This document shows positions 8,719 through 18,189 of a DNA stretch of 55,926 nucleotides, piece by piece. Location of the stretch: assembly GCA_021647945.1 (NCBI GenBank), contig JAKITT010000011.1, positions 1 to 55,926 of the forward strand, in the 5' to 3' direction. Source of the DNA: Candidatus Polarisedimenticolaceae bacterium (GTDB lineage: Bacteria; Pseudomonadota; Gammaproteobacteria; Chromatiales; Chromatiaceae). Made by a program: the position numbers and the translations under genes. Position 1 is the stretch's first letter; each line of letters opens with the position of its first letter. The notes under the pieces were generated by a model. It made no database searches. It was not told where the DNA came from and was given only the letters and a program-made list of their open reading frames with translations.

Positions 8719-10617
8719 ATGAGTGGCGCAATGCGGTGGAGTCGTAACAAAATAGTCGGTCTGACCGTGCTCTTTTTTTATTGGCTCGGTCTTAACTATC
8801 TCTCCATCTACTCACCGCCGACCTTTTTTCAAGCCCCTGATGTTGATCCTATCGAGTCGGTAGAGTTTGTTGCCAGCAGCGCGACATCACCTGATGAGTT
8901 GAGTGATGCCGATTGGGCACCTCAATCACTCCCCGATAGCTGGCACGATAACCACCAGGATATTGAGCAGATCTGGTACCGAAGCAGCCTATTACTGGCT
9001 CAGCCCGTCGATGAGCTTTGGGGCATCTATATCCCCACTGTTGCACACAATGCCGCCGTCTATATTAATGGTGTCTGGGTGGGGCGTGGAGGGCCGTTTA
9101 GCGAACCCCTCTCGCGCCACCACAATGAACCACTGCTGTTTAGCTTCTCATCGCAGCTGTTGCATGAGGGTGAAAATCGTCTCGATATTCGTGTGGCGAC
9201 TACATTTTATGATCAGGGGTTTCTTAGCAAACTCTATCTAGCGCCCGTTGAGCTGTTGGTTGATGCCTATCAGCTCAAGTATCTGGTGCGTGTTGAGTTG
9301 ATTCGCTGGATAACGGTGGCGATGTATCTCATCGGCATGATCACCTTCTCATTTTGGTTGGTTCGGCCACAAGATATTATCTATGCCGTATTGTCGATGG
9401 AGATGATGATTTGGGGGACACACAACTTTAATCTGTTTGTTGCCGAAATCCCGTTCTCAACGCGGTTATGGGAAGCGTTGATGATGAGCACGCTGGGTTG
9501 GACCATCATCATTATGGTGCTATTTATCCACCGTTATGTGGGTGAAAAGCATGAAAAAATAGAGCTGTTTCTACTCGGGTTGGCGCTCTTTGGCTTGGGT
9601 ATATTTCTGCTGCCGGATGTGGAGACAGTTTTACATATAGGCTACCGAGTTTGGGATGTGGCAATAGTGATTGTTGGTTGCTATGCGGTCTTTATTTTAT
9701 TAAAAACCTATTGGCACACGCAAGCGAGTGATGTCTGTTTCATGCTCTTTATGGGGGTCTTTATCCTGGTGTTTGGTCTGCATGATATCTTGCTGGTTAA
9801 CCACTTTAGAGACCGGCAAGAGGGGCTTATTATTCAGTACGCCATTCTCCCCGCACTGCTCTTTTTTAGTTGGCTGCTTGTCCACCGTTTTGTCCACTCC
9901 ATTGAGAGGGCAGAGTTTCTTGCCGCCAATTTGGAGCAGCGAGTGCAGGTGAAAAAAGAGGCGTTAGAGTCACAATTTGAAAAAGTAAAAGTGATGGAGC
10001 AGCAGCAGGTTTTAGCCGAAGAGCGTGAACGCATTATGCGCGATATGCACGATGGTATTGGTGGACATCTGGTTTCGGTGATCACCCTGTTGCAAGCGCA
10101 CAAAGGAGAGGTATTTAAGCGGATTCGTGAAAAGGCGGAGTACAGCCTAACGGATCTGCGATTTGTCATCGACTCACTTGACCCCGTTCAATATGAGCTG
10201 CCGACGCTATTGGGTACTATGCGGATGCGTCTACAAGATCAATTAGATGCGGCAAAAATTGAGCTAGAGTGGGCGGTGACAGATCTGCCGGAGATCCCCA
10301 AAATGAGTCCGCACCGTAGTTTGCACATTATGCGTATTGTGCAAGAGGCATTTACCAACAGTATTAAACATGCAGAGTGCCATAGAATGCGCTTAGCGAC
10401 AGGTGTTGTGACGCTTGATGTACCCCATATTTTTATCGATATAATCGATTATGGAAAGGGGCTGGATTTAGCCACCATAGATGAACAAAACCGAGGGCGT
10501 GGGCTTAAAAACATGCACCATCGGGCAGGACAGATCGGAGCATCTTTAGAAATTGCGTCATCAGATAAAGGGACGTGTGTACGGCTGTTGCTGGCGTTAG
10601 CAGCGGTATCAGAATAA
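8719..10617 (+). CDS. 7TMR-DISM sensor histidine kinase
   Basis: An inner-membrane sensor. Order: one N-terminal membrane segment; a periplasmic jelly-roll domain at about residues 55-190 (WYR...GIYIPTV.HNAAVYINGVWVG), of the sugar-binding-like type seen in 7TMR-DISM receptors; seven membrane helices at about 195-405; a coiled coil; then a HisKA_3 box (RIMRDMHDGIGGHLVS, phospho-acceptor His) and a HATPase with N box (EAFTNSIKHAE) and G boxes (DYGKGLD, GRGLKNMHHRAG). An upstream TTG at 8686 is also in frame, but the ATG at 8719 is preceded by AAAGG. It pairs with the regulator at 7691. The ligand is unknown, possibly a carbohydrate judging by the sensor fold. Confidence 0.85.
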   Translation: MSGAMRWSRNKIVGLTVLFFYWLGLNYLSIYSPPTFFQAPDVDPIESVEFVASSATSPDELSDADWAPQSLPDSWHDNHQDIEQIWYRSSLLLAQPVDELWGIYIPTVAHNAAVYINGVWVGRGGPFSEPLSRHHNEPLLFSFSSQLLHEGENRLDIRVATTFYDQGFLSKLYLAPVELLVDAYQLKYLVRVELIRWITVAMYLIGMITFSFWLVRPQDIIYAVLSMEMMIWGTHNFNLFVAEIPFSTRLWEALMMSTLGWTIIIMVLFIHRYVGEKHEKIELFLLGLALFGLGIFLLPDVETVLHIGYRVWDVAIVIVGCYAVFILLKTYWHTQASDVCFMLFMGVFILVFGLHDILLVNHFRDRQEGLIIQYAILPALLFFSWLLVHRFVHSIERAEFLAANLEQRVQVKKEALESQFEKVKVMEQQQVLAEERERIMRDMHDGIGGHLVSVITLLQAHKGEVFKRIREKAEYSLTDLRFVIDSLDPVQYELPTLLGTMRMRLQDQLDAAKIELEWAVTDLPEIPKMSPHRSLHIMRIVQEAFTNSIKHAECHRMRLATGVVTLDVPHIFIDIIDYGKGLDLATIDEQNRGRGLKNMHHRAGQIGASLEIASSDKGTCVRLLLALAAVSE

Positions 10618-10634
10618 CAATCAAAGGATAAGTT

Positions 10635-13600
10635 GTGAGCGTATTGAAGTTAATCTCTCTGGGTGGGTTTCAGGTTCTATCGGCGGATGAGAAGCCACTC
10701 TCCAACATGGCCAAAAAAGCGAAGGCGTTGCTGGTCTATTTGGCTCTCAATCCTGAGAAAAACTTCTCTCGTGAACGCCTAGCCTCACTGCTTTGGGAGG
10801 ATAGCAGCGAATCACAAGCACGCCACAGCCTGCGCCAAACCTTGGCTGCTCTGCGTAAACTTTTGCCTGAACAGCAATTCCCACTGATTACCGATAGTGC
10901 CTCAATTACCTTTAAGAGTGGCGTGATTGAGGTTGATGCCACTGAGTTTGAACGCTTGATTTCAGCGGGCGATCAAGCCTCATTAGAGGCGGCTGTTGCC
11001 CGATATAAAGGTGATTTTCTGGAGGGGTTCAGCACCAATGCGAGCACTTTTGAAGATTGGATGATGGGGGAGCGCAGTCGCCTGTGTGAATCTGCGCTGG
11101 AGGCGATGTCTGCACTGCTGCCAATCTACCTTAAAGAGGGGGCGCTAGAACGGGCGGTGCAGTTGGCTATCCGCATGCTCTCATTGGATGTGTTGCAGGA
11201 GCCGGTGCATCGCACATTGATGACGCTCTACTCAAAGTTGGGACGGCATGGAGCCGCGCTTAAACAGTACCGCCTCTGCCGAAACACCCTGCGTAAAGAG
11301 CTAAATGTGTTGCCTGAGGAGGAGACGCAACAGCTCTATCGCAACCTACTTGAACAGCGTAACAGTATGAGTCAACCAGATACGGATGCACCCATTGAGG
11401 TGGCTCAAGTTGAGAGAGAGGAGACAGCCACAGAGCGCTTGGGGGTTTGTGATCTACCGCTAAAGCGGGATGCCATTTTTCATTCGCCTGAGTTGCGTCA
11501 GTCGACCATTATGTTTGTCACGTTGGTGGGCTACAGTCGCTGCTCAGTTGAACTTGCGACAGATGAGCTACAGAACTTTACCCGCCGCTTCTTCGATATA
11601 GTGAGTAAAGCGGCGGCCCATTGGAATGGCCGTAGCTTCCAGCCGATGAGTGACACGGTGATGGTGGTATTTGGAGTGCCAAAGGCGCATACCGATGACG
11701 CTAAACATGCGCTGCAGAGTGTTGGGCGCATCCACTATGCCTTGTCGCAGCCTGATGAGGAGAACATGGAGGTCAAGGTGGGTATCGCTAGTGGCCGCCT
11801 GTTGGTGAGCCATATCGAGGATGAATACTACTTTAGCGGAAAAGCACTGCTCCAAGCGACACGTCTGGCTGAGCAGGCCAAAGCGGGTGAGATATTGATT
11901 AGCCGTGCTGTTTACCGCTCACAAGCCTTATGTATGGTTGCTGAGCAGGTTGAGCATAGTGATGGTGAGAGCCGGGCTTGGTCGGTCACCTCAATGCAGC
12001 CTGAGCAGATTTTAACCCCCTTGGTTGGGCGGCGGCGAGAGATGCGTCTCTATAGCGGAGCGTTAGAGGATTGCCTTGATACCGGTTGTGGGCAGAGTTT
12101 TCTCATTCGTGGTGAATCGGGGATTGGTAAAACACGTCTGATGGAGGAGTTCAGTGCGCTGGCGATTGCCAATGGCTTTGAGGTTTATAAGGTACTCAAT
12201 CTCGACTTTGGTGGTGGTGCGAATCATGAAGCGCTACCGATGTTGGCTCGTTGCCTGTTGCAGATCCCACATAATAGTGACTTAGAGCAGTCCCATGGCG
12301 TGGTTGAGAAGGCGCTACATAATGGTCTAATCGAAGCGGGTCATGCTGCCTTTATTAATGAGTTGCTGGATCTACCGCAATCGGCCGAACAGCACGCCAT
12401 GTTTGAGGTGATGGATCGAACCACTCGCCAACGAAAAACAGAGACGGCACTCTCCCGATTGATTGAGATGCAGAGCCAGCAGCAGCCCCTGCTACTATTG
12501 GTGGAGGATATCCACTGGGCTGGTTCAATGACGTTGGCCTGTCTTGCTCATTTGGCGGCGACGGTGGTCGATTTTCCCGTTCTACTGGTGATGACGTCAC
12601 GTGTTGAAGGTGAACCGCTCGATCCTGCATGGCGCAATGCCATGCAGGGTGCACCGCTCACCACTATCGACTTGAACCCACTGCGTGAGAAGGAGGCGCT
12701 GGCGCTGGCAGCAAGTTATAACAGCGTAGATGAGTTGCTGCGTGAGAGTTGTATCCAGCGGGCAGAGGGCAATCCGCTCTTTCTTGATCAGCTGTTGCGA
12801 GCTGCGGTTGATGGTGAAACCAGTATTCCAGATTCGATTCAAAGCATTGTTTGGGTTCGTCTGGATCGTCTTGCCAAAGAGGATAAAGAGGCGATTCAAG
12901 CAGCCTCCATTCTGGGACAATATGTACCATTGCCACTGCTTCGTTTTCTTATCGACAAACCTGACTACCAATGTACGGCGCTATTGGCGCGGCAGTTGCT
13001 GCGCTCGCAGTATGATGAGCTGCTCTTTACTCACGCCTTGGTGCAGGAGGGGATCTATAGCTCACTACTGAAATCGAAGCGAGATGCACTGCACCTACGG
13101 GCTGCCGCTTGGTATGCCGATAGCGCTCCTGAGCTACAGGCTGAGCATCTTGATCGTGCTGGAGACCCAGGTGCAGCAGCGGCCTACTTTACAGCGGCGG
13201 AGTTGCAGATGCGCCACTACCACCATGATCGGGCGCTGCATCTCCTCGCCTCCGCCGAGGCGTTGCCTGTCCAGCCTGAACTCACCTTTGAGCTGAAAAT
13301 GCTGCGCGGAGGGTTGATGAAGCGCCTGGGTGATCTTGATGCCTCTGTGCAAGCCTATGAAGAGGCGCTTGAGGTGGCAGAGGATGATGCGCAGCGTGTG
13401 CGGGCCTGGATTGGTCAAGTGGCGGGGCTAAATATCCAAGATAACTACCAACAAGCATTAGTTATTTTAGATCGGGCTGAGACGGTGGCGAAGAGTGAAG
13501 TGCTCCCCAATCAGCTGGCCAAAATTCACTACCTGCGTGGCAGTATTCTCTTCCCTATGGGGTATATTGACGGTTGCCTAAAAGAACATGACCTTGCTTT

Positions 13601-14492
13601 AAGTTATGCCCGCAAAGCCAACTCACCCCACTATGAAGCCTATGCACTTAGCGGCTTGGGTCATGCCAGCTACCAGAGTGGCCAGATGGTCACCGCACAT
13701 GCTCGCTTTGATCAGTGCATTGAACTCTGCCATCAGCAGAAGCTTAGTCGTCTCAATGTCACCAACTACTCTGTACGGTCGATGACCCACTTCTATCAAA
13801 ACCATCCCCTTGAGGCGCGCCAGGATATTGAGTTTGCTATCAGTATGGCGGTAAAAGTGGGCAACCTGCATGGGGAAATGGCGGCACACCTGATCTACTC
13901 AAATATGCTCTGTTATTGGGGTGAGAGAGAGGCGTCACAACCGCAGATTGAAAAAGGGCTGGCTTTGGCCTGTAAGTTGGGATCACGCCGTTATGAAGCG
14001 ACTTGCCTTGGTCAGCTAGGAACTCTGCTGGGTATGAATGGTTTTCATGCTGAAGCTGAGAAACAGTTTATCCGTGCTTATGAGCTGACAGAGGAGTCTC
14101 TGCGTATAGGGCCGTCCATTCTTGGGCCTTGGGCGCTTACCACTCGTGATGATGAGCGACGGGCGTGGGCCTTAAAAGAGGGAGCGCGGCTGCTTGCTAT
14201 GGGGGGGGTTAGTCACAACCAGTTGATCTTTCTCCAGTGTGCGATTGAAGTGAGTTTACAGCAGAAAAAATATGCTGAAGTGGAGCACTACGTGGAAGCA
14301 CTGGAGCGATACACTGCTCAAGAGCCACTACCGTGGAGTGATCTCATTATGGCCCGAGGGCGTGCACTGGCTCTTTGTGGTCTGGGTACTTTAAGTGATG
14401 AGTTGCCACACACTTTGCAGCGGCTACATGACCAGGTGGTCGAGGCTGGACTGAAGATGATTCTTCCTCCACTTGAAAATGCACTGAAATAG
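10635..14492 (+). CDS. SARP-type regulator fused to cyclase-like, AAA and TPR domains
   Basis: Starts with GTG 17 bases after the kinase, behind AAAGGATAA. Order: winged-helix DNA-binding domain (1-95, LISLGGFQVL...ALLVYLALNP...RLASLLW); bacterial transcriptional activator domain (about 97-245); class III nucleotidyl cyclase-like domain (about 290-440); AAA/NTPase with Walker A GESGIGKT and Walker B LLLLVEDIHW (about 465-780); then TPR repeats to the C-terminus. In the cyclase domain the first metal-binding Asp of the usual 'DLVGYS' is replaced (FVTLVGYS), and GDG is SDT, so it is probably not catalytic and may only bind nucleotide. Likely a signal-integrating transcription factor co-transcribed with the kinase. 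Confidence 0.85.
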   Translation: MSVLKLISLGGFQVLSADEKPLSNMAKKAKALLVYLALNPEKNFSRERLASLLWEDSSESQARHSLRQTLAALRKLLPEQQFPLITDSASITFKSGVIEVDATEFERLISAGDQASLEAAVARYKGDFLEGFSTNASTFEDWMMGERSRLCESALEAMSALLPIYLKEGALERAVQLAIRMLSLDVLQEPVHRTLMTLYSKLGRHGAALKQYRLCRNTLRKELNVLPEEETQQLYRNLLEQRNSMSQPDTDAPIEVAQVEREETATERLGVCDLPLKRDAIFHSPELRQSTIMFVTLVGYSRCSVELATDELQNFTRRFFDIVSKAAAHWNGRSFQPMSDTVMVVFGVPKAHTDDAKHALQSVGRIHYALSQPDEENMEVKVGIASGRLLVSHIEDEYYFSGKALLQATRLAEQAKAGEILISRAVYRSQALCMVAEQVEHSDGESRAWSVTSMQPEQILTPLVGRRREMRLYSGALEDCLDTGCGQSFLIRGESGIGKTRLMEEFSALAIANGFEVYKVLNLDFGGGANHEALPMLARCLLQIPHNSDLEQSHGVVEKALHNGLIEAGHAAFINELLDLPQSAEQHAMFEVMDRTTRQRKTETALSRLIEMQSQQQPLLLLVEDIHWAGSMTLACLAHLAATVVDFPVLLVMTSRVEGEPLDPAWRNAMQGAPLTTIDLNPLREKEALALAASYNSVDELLRESCIQRAEGNPLFLDQLLRAAVDGETSIPDSIQSIVWVRLDRLAKEDKEAIQAASILGQYVPLPLLRFLIDKPDYQCTALLARQLLRSQYDELLFTHALVQEGIYSSLLKSKRDALHLRAAAWYADSAPELQAEHLDRAGDPGAAAAYFTAAELQMRHYHHDRALHLLASAEALPVQPELTFELKMLRGGLMKRLGDLDASVQAYEEALEVAEDDAQRVRAWIGQVAGLNIQDNYQQALVILDRAETVAKSEVLPNQLAKIHYLRGSILFPMGYIDGCLKEHDLALSYARKANSPHYEAYALSGLGHASYQSGQMVTAHARFDQCIELCHQQKLSRLNVTNYSVRSMTHFYQNHPLEARQDIEFAISMAVKVGNLHGEMAAHLIYSNMLCYWGEREASQPQIEKGLALACKLGSRRYEATCLGQLGTLLGMNGFHAEAEKQFIRAYELTEESLRIGPSILGPWALTTRDDERRAWALKEGARLLAMGGVSHNQLIFLQCAIEVSLQQKKYAEVEHYVEALERYTAQEPLPWSDLIMARGRALALCGLGTLSDELPHTLQRLHDQVVEAGLKMILPPLENALK

Positions 14493-14707
14493 TATGCTGC
14501 CAAGCGCTTTTCAAACGTCAGCTTCTCGATAAAAGTGATGTAGTTTATTATCAAAAAATCCTTACAGATTGGACGTCGCTCTATTTTTGACGCTTCTTTG
14601 ACGCTTCTGGTCACAGTGGTGTGACACCTCACCGGTAAAGTTACTAACCAAGGGAGATGGCTTATACAAGTCATTTCGGATTTGGAAAGTGTGAGGTGTA
14701 TCGGGTG

Positions 14708-15061
14708 ATGAAGAAATTTGATGTGACGGTTCAGCATGGGTGGCTTCTCTGTCTTGTACTCCTCCTCCTCCTACTCTGTATTTTAGCGCTTGCTCTAAAT
14801 TTTCAAAGCTCATCTATTTTCTCTGATATCGGCTTGTGGTTCGTCAGCTTGCTTGCGGGGGTAGTCGCTATTTTTTGTATCGCTTTTGCGCTGCTGTATG
14901 GCGCGCTCCTGCTCTGCTTTCCAAAAAAACCACTGGTGGGCGGTCGTAGTGTTGATGTGAAATGCTCTCAGAGAGACCGCTTATCTTCAGTAGATACTGT
15001 CAATAATGGTGCTCGGCTAAGGCCAATCTCAAACCCTTATGAGCGCGTTAGCACCTCTTAA
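14708..15061 (+). CDS. Small membrane protein of unknown function
   Basis: Protein MKKFDVTVQHGW..., 117 aa from the ATG at 14708. A longer reading starts at 14657, but the extra 17 residues look non-coding and the internal start is closer to a GAGG-like site. Two strongly hydrophobic segments follow, at about residues 12-33 (Leu-rich) and 47-73, then a polar, basic C-terminal tail. No family recognised. It lies 28 bases upstream of the hemerythrin gene on the same strand, so co-transcription is likely. Confidence 0.55.
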   Translation: MKKFDVTVQHGWLLCLVLLLLLLCILALALNFQSSSIFSDIGLWFVSLLAGVVAIFCIAFALLYGALLLCFPKKPLVGGRSVDVKCSQRDRLSSVDTVNNGARLRPISNPYERVSTS

Positions 15062-15089
15062 ATATAAAAAACAGTCTGGAGGTTAATGA

Positions 15090-15515
15090 ATGAATAACCG
15101 CTTTTGGGATCTCTCCCTATCAACGGGTGTCGGTGTTATTGATATCCAAAATAGACGCATTATTGATTGGCTTAATCTTCTGGATTCTACGCAGAAAAAT
15201 GGTGATAGAGATCAAATATCGTTAGTGCTCACCGGTCTACAGACATTTGTTGAGAGGCACTTCTCTTATGAAGAACGCCTGATGGACCGGGCAGGGTACC
15301 CACTCACTCAGCGGCACACCGAAGCGCATAAATGCTTTAAGAGCATTGTTGAAGATTATCAGAATCGACATGATGAAGGTGAGGATATTTCCCAACCACT
15401 ACTGATAGATTTGGAAGTGTGGTTGGCTGAACATATACAGAAAGAGGATTTAGACTTTGCACCCTACGCCAAGATAACACTGAATGAGGAGTGGTTTTCA
15501 CGTCTCTTTAGTTGA
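15090..15515 (+). CDS. Bacteriohemerythrin-like protein with a substituted iron ligand
   Basis: Four-helix hemerythrin fold, 141 aa, the usual single-domain length. Di-iron ligands visible: H57 and E61 (RHFSYEERLM), H76 and H80 (RHTEAHKCF), H115 and D120 (LAEHIQKEDLDF). The first-helix His of the family's 'IDxQH' motif is Asn here (IDIQNRR, N21), so one of the five His ligands is missing. Canonical members bind O2 reversibly and serve oxygen storage, delivery or sensing. With six of seven ligands this one may have altered iron or O2 chemistry. A good GGAGG site precedes the ATG. Upstream neighbour: the small membrane protein. Confidence 0.85.
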   Translation: MNNRFWDLSLSTGVGVIDIQNRRIIDWLNLLDSTQKNGDRDQISLVLTGLQTFVERHFSYEERLMDRAGYPLTQRHTEAHKCFKSIVEDYQNRHDEGEDISQPLLIDLEVWLAEHIQKEDLDFAPYAKITLNEEWFSRLFS

Positions 15516-15533
15516 ACATGTTTGAGCTAAAAA

Positions 15534-15577
15534 CCGCTGGAGTCGAATCCTCCGTCCCTCCAGGTCTACCCCAGCGG
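15534..15577 (+). ncRNA. Possible sRNA or tRNA 3'-fragment in front of a terminator
   Basis: A 7-bp stem CCGCTGG/CCAGCGG encloses a smaller hairpin GGAG-TCGAAT-CCTCC that resembles the T arm of a tRNA or tmRNA, followed 10 bases later by a Rho-independent terminator. I see no matching 5' half of a tRNA upstream. It may be the structured 3'-UTR of the hemerythrin transcript, a small RNA, or a tRNA remnant left by an integration event. Confidence 0.35.
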
Positions 15578-15586
15578 TCTTTTACA

Positions 15587-15615
15587 CCCGCAGCATTTAT
15601 GTTGCGGGGTTTTTT
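15587..15615 (+). terminator. Rho-independent terminator
   Basis: Stem CCCGCA/TGCGGG around a 10-base loop, followed by G and six T. It ends the hemerythrin transcript just before the convergent mltD gene. Confidence 0.8.
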
Positions 15616-15633
15616 CTTTGTTTGACCTAAAGC

Positions 15634-17307
15634 TTAGAGCGTCTGTTGCGTGATATCGACATAGAGCTTTATCTTCTGGCCAGGCTGTAGGTATTTGCTT
15701 GGCAGTCGGTTCCAGCGCCGAAGGTCGGCAACTCTCACATTGAAGCGCTGTGCGATACGGGCCAGTGAATCACCCTTGCGAACGCGGTAAGAGATGCTAT
15801 TTTGGCGATTAAATGGTGTCGGGTTGAAATTTGGAATCTGAAGGGTTGGCTGGGTCTTGTTGCTTTTTGACCAGATCACCAGCTCCTGCCCCAGGTGAAG
15901 GGTGTCCCCCGGTGCCATGCCGTTCCACTTAGCTAACTTTCGGTAGCTCACTTTATGTGCTCTGGCGATATCCCAAAGTGAATCACCATGTTCGACAGTG
16001 TGGGTCAGACGCGTCCCTTTGCGGACGGTGTTTTTGATTTTCTGTTTACGCTGTGTGGAGCTGAAGGCGTAGTGGCGACGCCCTTTGCTGGATACGGGGA
16101 TGAGCAGATGTTTACCTGCTCTGATCCGGTTGCCCCTGATCTTATTGACCTGCTTCAGTAATGCCAGCGTGGTGTTATGTTTTCTGGCAATGACACCTAA
16201 TGAGTCACCTGATTTAATCTTGTAGCGTTTCCAGCGCAGTCGTTTTGATGGATCGAGCTTTGCGAGTGCTGCCTGAAATGTGGGGATCTTCTCCAGTGGC
16301 AGGGTGAGGTGGTGTGGGCCATTGGGCGCGGTGGCCCAACGGTTGAAGGCCGGGTTAAAGCTGTAGATCTCTTTGATCGGCATCTCGGCCATTTCAGCCG
16401 CTAGCGCCAGATCCAATTGACCGCCAATATCAACGGTGCCGATCTGTGGTTGGTCAGGTATGGACTTGAGTGTAATGCCGTAGATCGCTGGGTTGTCGAT
16501 AATTTTGGCAATGGCCAGTAGTCGGGGGACATACCCCTGAGTCTCTCTAGGCAGTTTTAATGACCAGAAGTCTGTTGCTTTACCTTGCTTGCGGTTCTTT
16601 CTGATCGCCCGTCCGACCGTGCCAGCCCCTGAGTTGTAGGCGGCCAGTGCTAACTCCCAGTCGCCATCAAAACTACGTGCTAGGTGCTGTAGAAAATCGA
16701 GTGCGGCATGAGTTGATGCGATGATGTCTCGGCGGCCGTCATACCACCAGTTCTGTTCCAAACCGTAGTGCCGGCCGGTTGCCGGGATAAATTGCCATAG
16801 ACCAGCCGCACGCCCTGGAGAGTAGGCGAAGGGTTGGAATGCGCTTTCCACTACCGGCAGTAGCACCACTTCAGTGGGCATGTTACGTCTCTCTGCCTCC
16901 TCTAAAATGAAATGGAGCAGCGGGGTGGCGCGCTCTTGGACGCGTGCAATGTAGTCAGGGTGGTTGACATACCACTTAACCTCCAAGTCGATGCGCGACC
17001 GCACCGGCTGGTGAAGCCGGAAGCCTTGGCGCAAGCGACTCCATATGTCATATTCATCTTTTGTAGTGACGCTAAAGATAGGCTCCTGGTCAACCACGCG
17101 AACAGGCTCAATCAGCTCTTCAATAACGGGGCTTGCTGTTATCTCTGGCTTACTGGTTGCCACTGCTGGTTGCTCGTTGTTTGAGGCTTCAGAGCGTACC
17201 TCTGCTGAGCCGCAAGCCGTTAATAGCAGTGCGGAAAGAAGTAGTAGAGTCAGTGCTTTAGTCACTGAATGAAGTGTGTGTGTGCGGCTGTTCAGTTGAG
17301 CTGGCAT
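15634..17307 (-). CDS. mltD: Membrane-bound lytic transglycosylase D with three LysM domains
   Basis: Lipoprotein signal peptide with lipobox LTAC (C32). The SLT-type catalytic domain at about 115-285 carries the catalytic Glu in PVVESAF and downstream motifs AAGLWQFIP and AAYNSGAGTVGRA. It cleaves peptidoglycan to 1,6-anhydro products. Three LysM motifs follow (each 'GDSL..IA......L...N'), at about 365-408, 435-480 and 508-553; the E. coli protein is shorter, with fewer LysM repeats. The gene is divergent from the methyltransferase-rnhA-dnaQ operon. E. coli has the same neighbourhood, but gloB, which sits next to mltD there, is absent here. Confidence 0.93.
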   Translation of the reverse strand: MPAQLNSRTHTLHSVTKALTLLLLSALLLTACGSAEVRSEASNNEQPAVATSKPEITASPVIEELIEPVRVVDQEPIFSVTTKDEYDIWSRLRQGFRLHQPVRSRIDLEVKWYVNHPDYIARVQERATPLLHFILEEAERRNMPTEVVLLPVVESAFQPFAYSPGRAAGLWQFIPATGRHYGLEQNWWYDGRRDIIASTHAALDFLQHLARSFDGDWELALAAYNSGAGTVGRAIRKNRKQGKATDFWSLKLPRETQGYVPRLLAIAKIIDNPAIYGITLKSIPDQPQIGTVDIGGQLDLALAAEMAEMPIKEIYSFNPAFNRWATAPNGPHHLTLPLEKIPTFQAALAKLDPSKRLRWKRYKIKSGDSLGVIARKHNTTLALLKQVNKIRGNRIRAGKHLLIPVSSKGRRHYAFSSTQRKQKIKNTVRKGTRLTHTVEHGDSLWDIARAHKVSYRKLAKWNGMAPGDTLHLGQELVIWSKSNKTQPTLQIPNFNPTPFNRQNSISYRVRKGDSLARIAQRFNVRVADLRRWNRLPSKYLQPGQKIKLYVDITQQTL

Positions 17308-17415
17308 ATTTTAAGGTAACTTAAGTTGTGGCATCAGAGGGCGGAAAATATACGCAAAGCCGCGTATGATTTCCATTTATCCGGATAATATAACCGATAT
17401 TCCATAAAACCAATT

Positions 17416-18189
17416 ATGGCACCAGATAATAGTACAGTGCAGAGAGATAGCCCACAAACTCCTATGATTGAGTGGTTTAAAAGCGTGCCTGGGGAAATCT
17501 TGTGGCAACAAGAGCGTGCGGCCATTGAACGCTTGCTGCCCTCGCTGTTTGGTTATTATGCACTACAGATCGGTCGCTGTGCTGATGGTGATGCCTCGCT
17601 ACAGGGGTGGCGAATTAGACACCGATTCCTGCTTGATTCGCAGATTTTAAGTGATGAACGGATGGCGATGGCTGTTGCAGATCCACTGCAACTGCCGGTT
17701 AAGACGGATAGTGTTGATGCCGTTCTGCTGCCACATACCCTCGATTTCTCAGCAGACCCTCACCAACTACTGCGTGAGGTAGAACGGGTACTGATTGCTG
17801 ATGGTCGTCTTGTGGTGGTTGGTTTTAACTCGTGGAGTTTATGGGGGGCGTGGCGTCAGTTAGCGAAGCGTGGTGGGGCCTTTCCATGGCATGGACACTT
17901 TCTCTCTGCCCGTCGCCTACAAGATTGGCTTACTCTTCTTGGCTTTGAGGTTGAGAGCTGCGAGATGATAATGTTCCGTCCTCCGTTGCGGAGTAAAATG
18001 CTGATGCAGCGACTGGAGTTTATGGAGTCGATGGGGCAGCGCTTTTGGCCACTTCTTGGGGGGAGTTATGTGGTTAAGGCAGTAAAGCGAGAGAGCCTAG
18101 TTAGGCCGATACATGCGCGCTGGAGTCCCACAGTGCAGGTGTTAGGTGCGAGTGTGATGAAGCCGACAACGAGGAGTAAAAATGGCTGA
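17416..18189 (+). CDS. SAM-dependent methyltransferase (YafS-like)
   Basis: Class I Rossmann methyltransferase core of the Methyltransf_11 type. The usual acidic post-motif I region is replaced by a shortened SAM site; the motif II/III region reads [41 protein letters not shown] (seen at about 99-140 in two blocks). It overlaps rnhA by 8 bases, and the position between mltD and rnhA-dnaQ matches E. coli yafS. Substrate unknown. The ATG at 17416 is the first good start after the divergent promoter region. Confidence 0.8.
   Translation: MAPDNSTVQRDSPQTPMIEWFKSVPGEILWQQERAAIERLLPSLFGYYALQIGRCADGDASLQGWRIRHRFLLDSQILSDERMAMAVADPLQLPVKTDSVDAVLLPHTLDFSADPHQLLREVERVLIADGRLVVVGFNSWSLWGAWRQLAKRGGAFPWHGHFLSARRLQDWLTLLGFEVESCEMIMFRPPLRSKMLMQRLEFMESMGQRFWPLLGGSYVVKAVKRESLVRPIHARWSPTVQVLGASVMKPTTRSKNG

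Noticed and set aside
15516..15620. Complete tRNA or tmRNA gene
   Set aside because: No acceptor-stem partner, D arm or anticodon arm could be found 5' of the T-arm-like hairpin.
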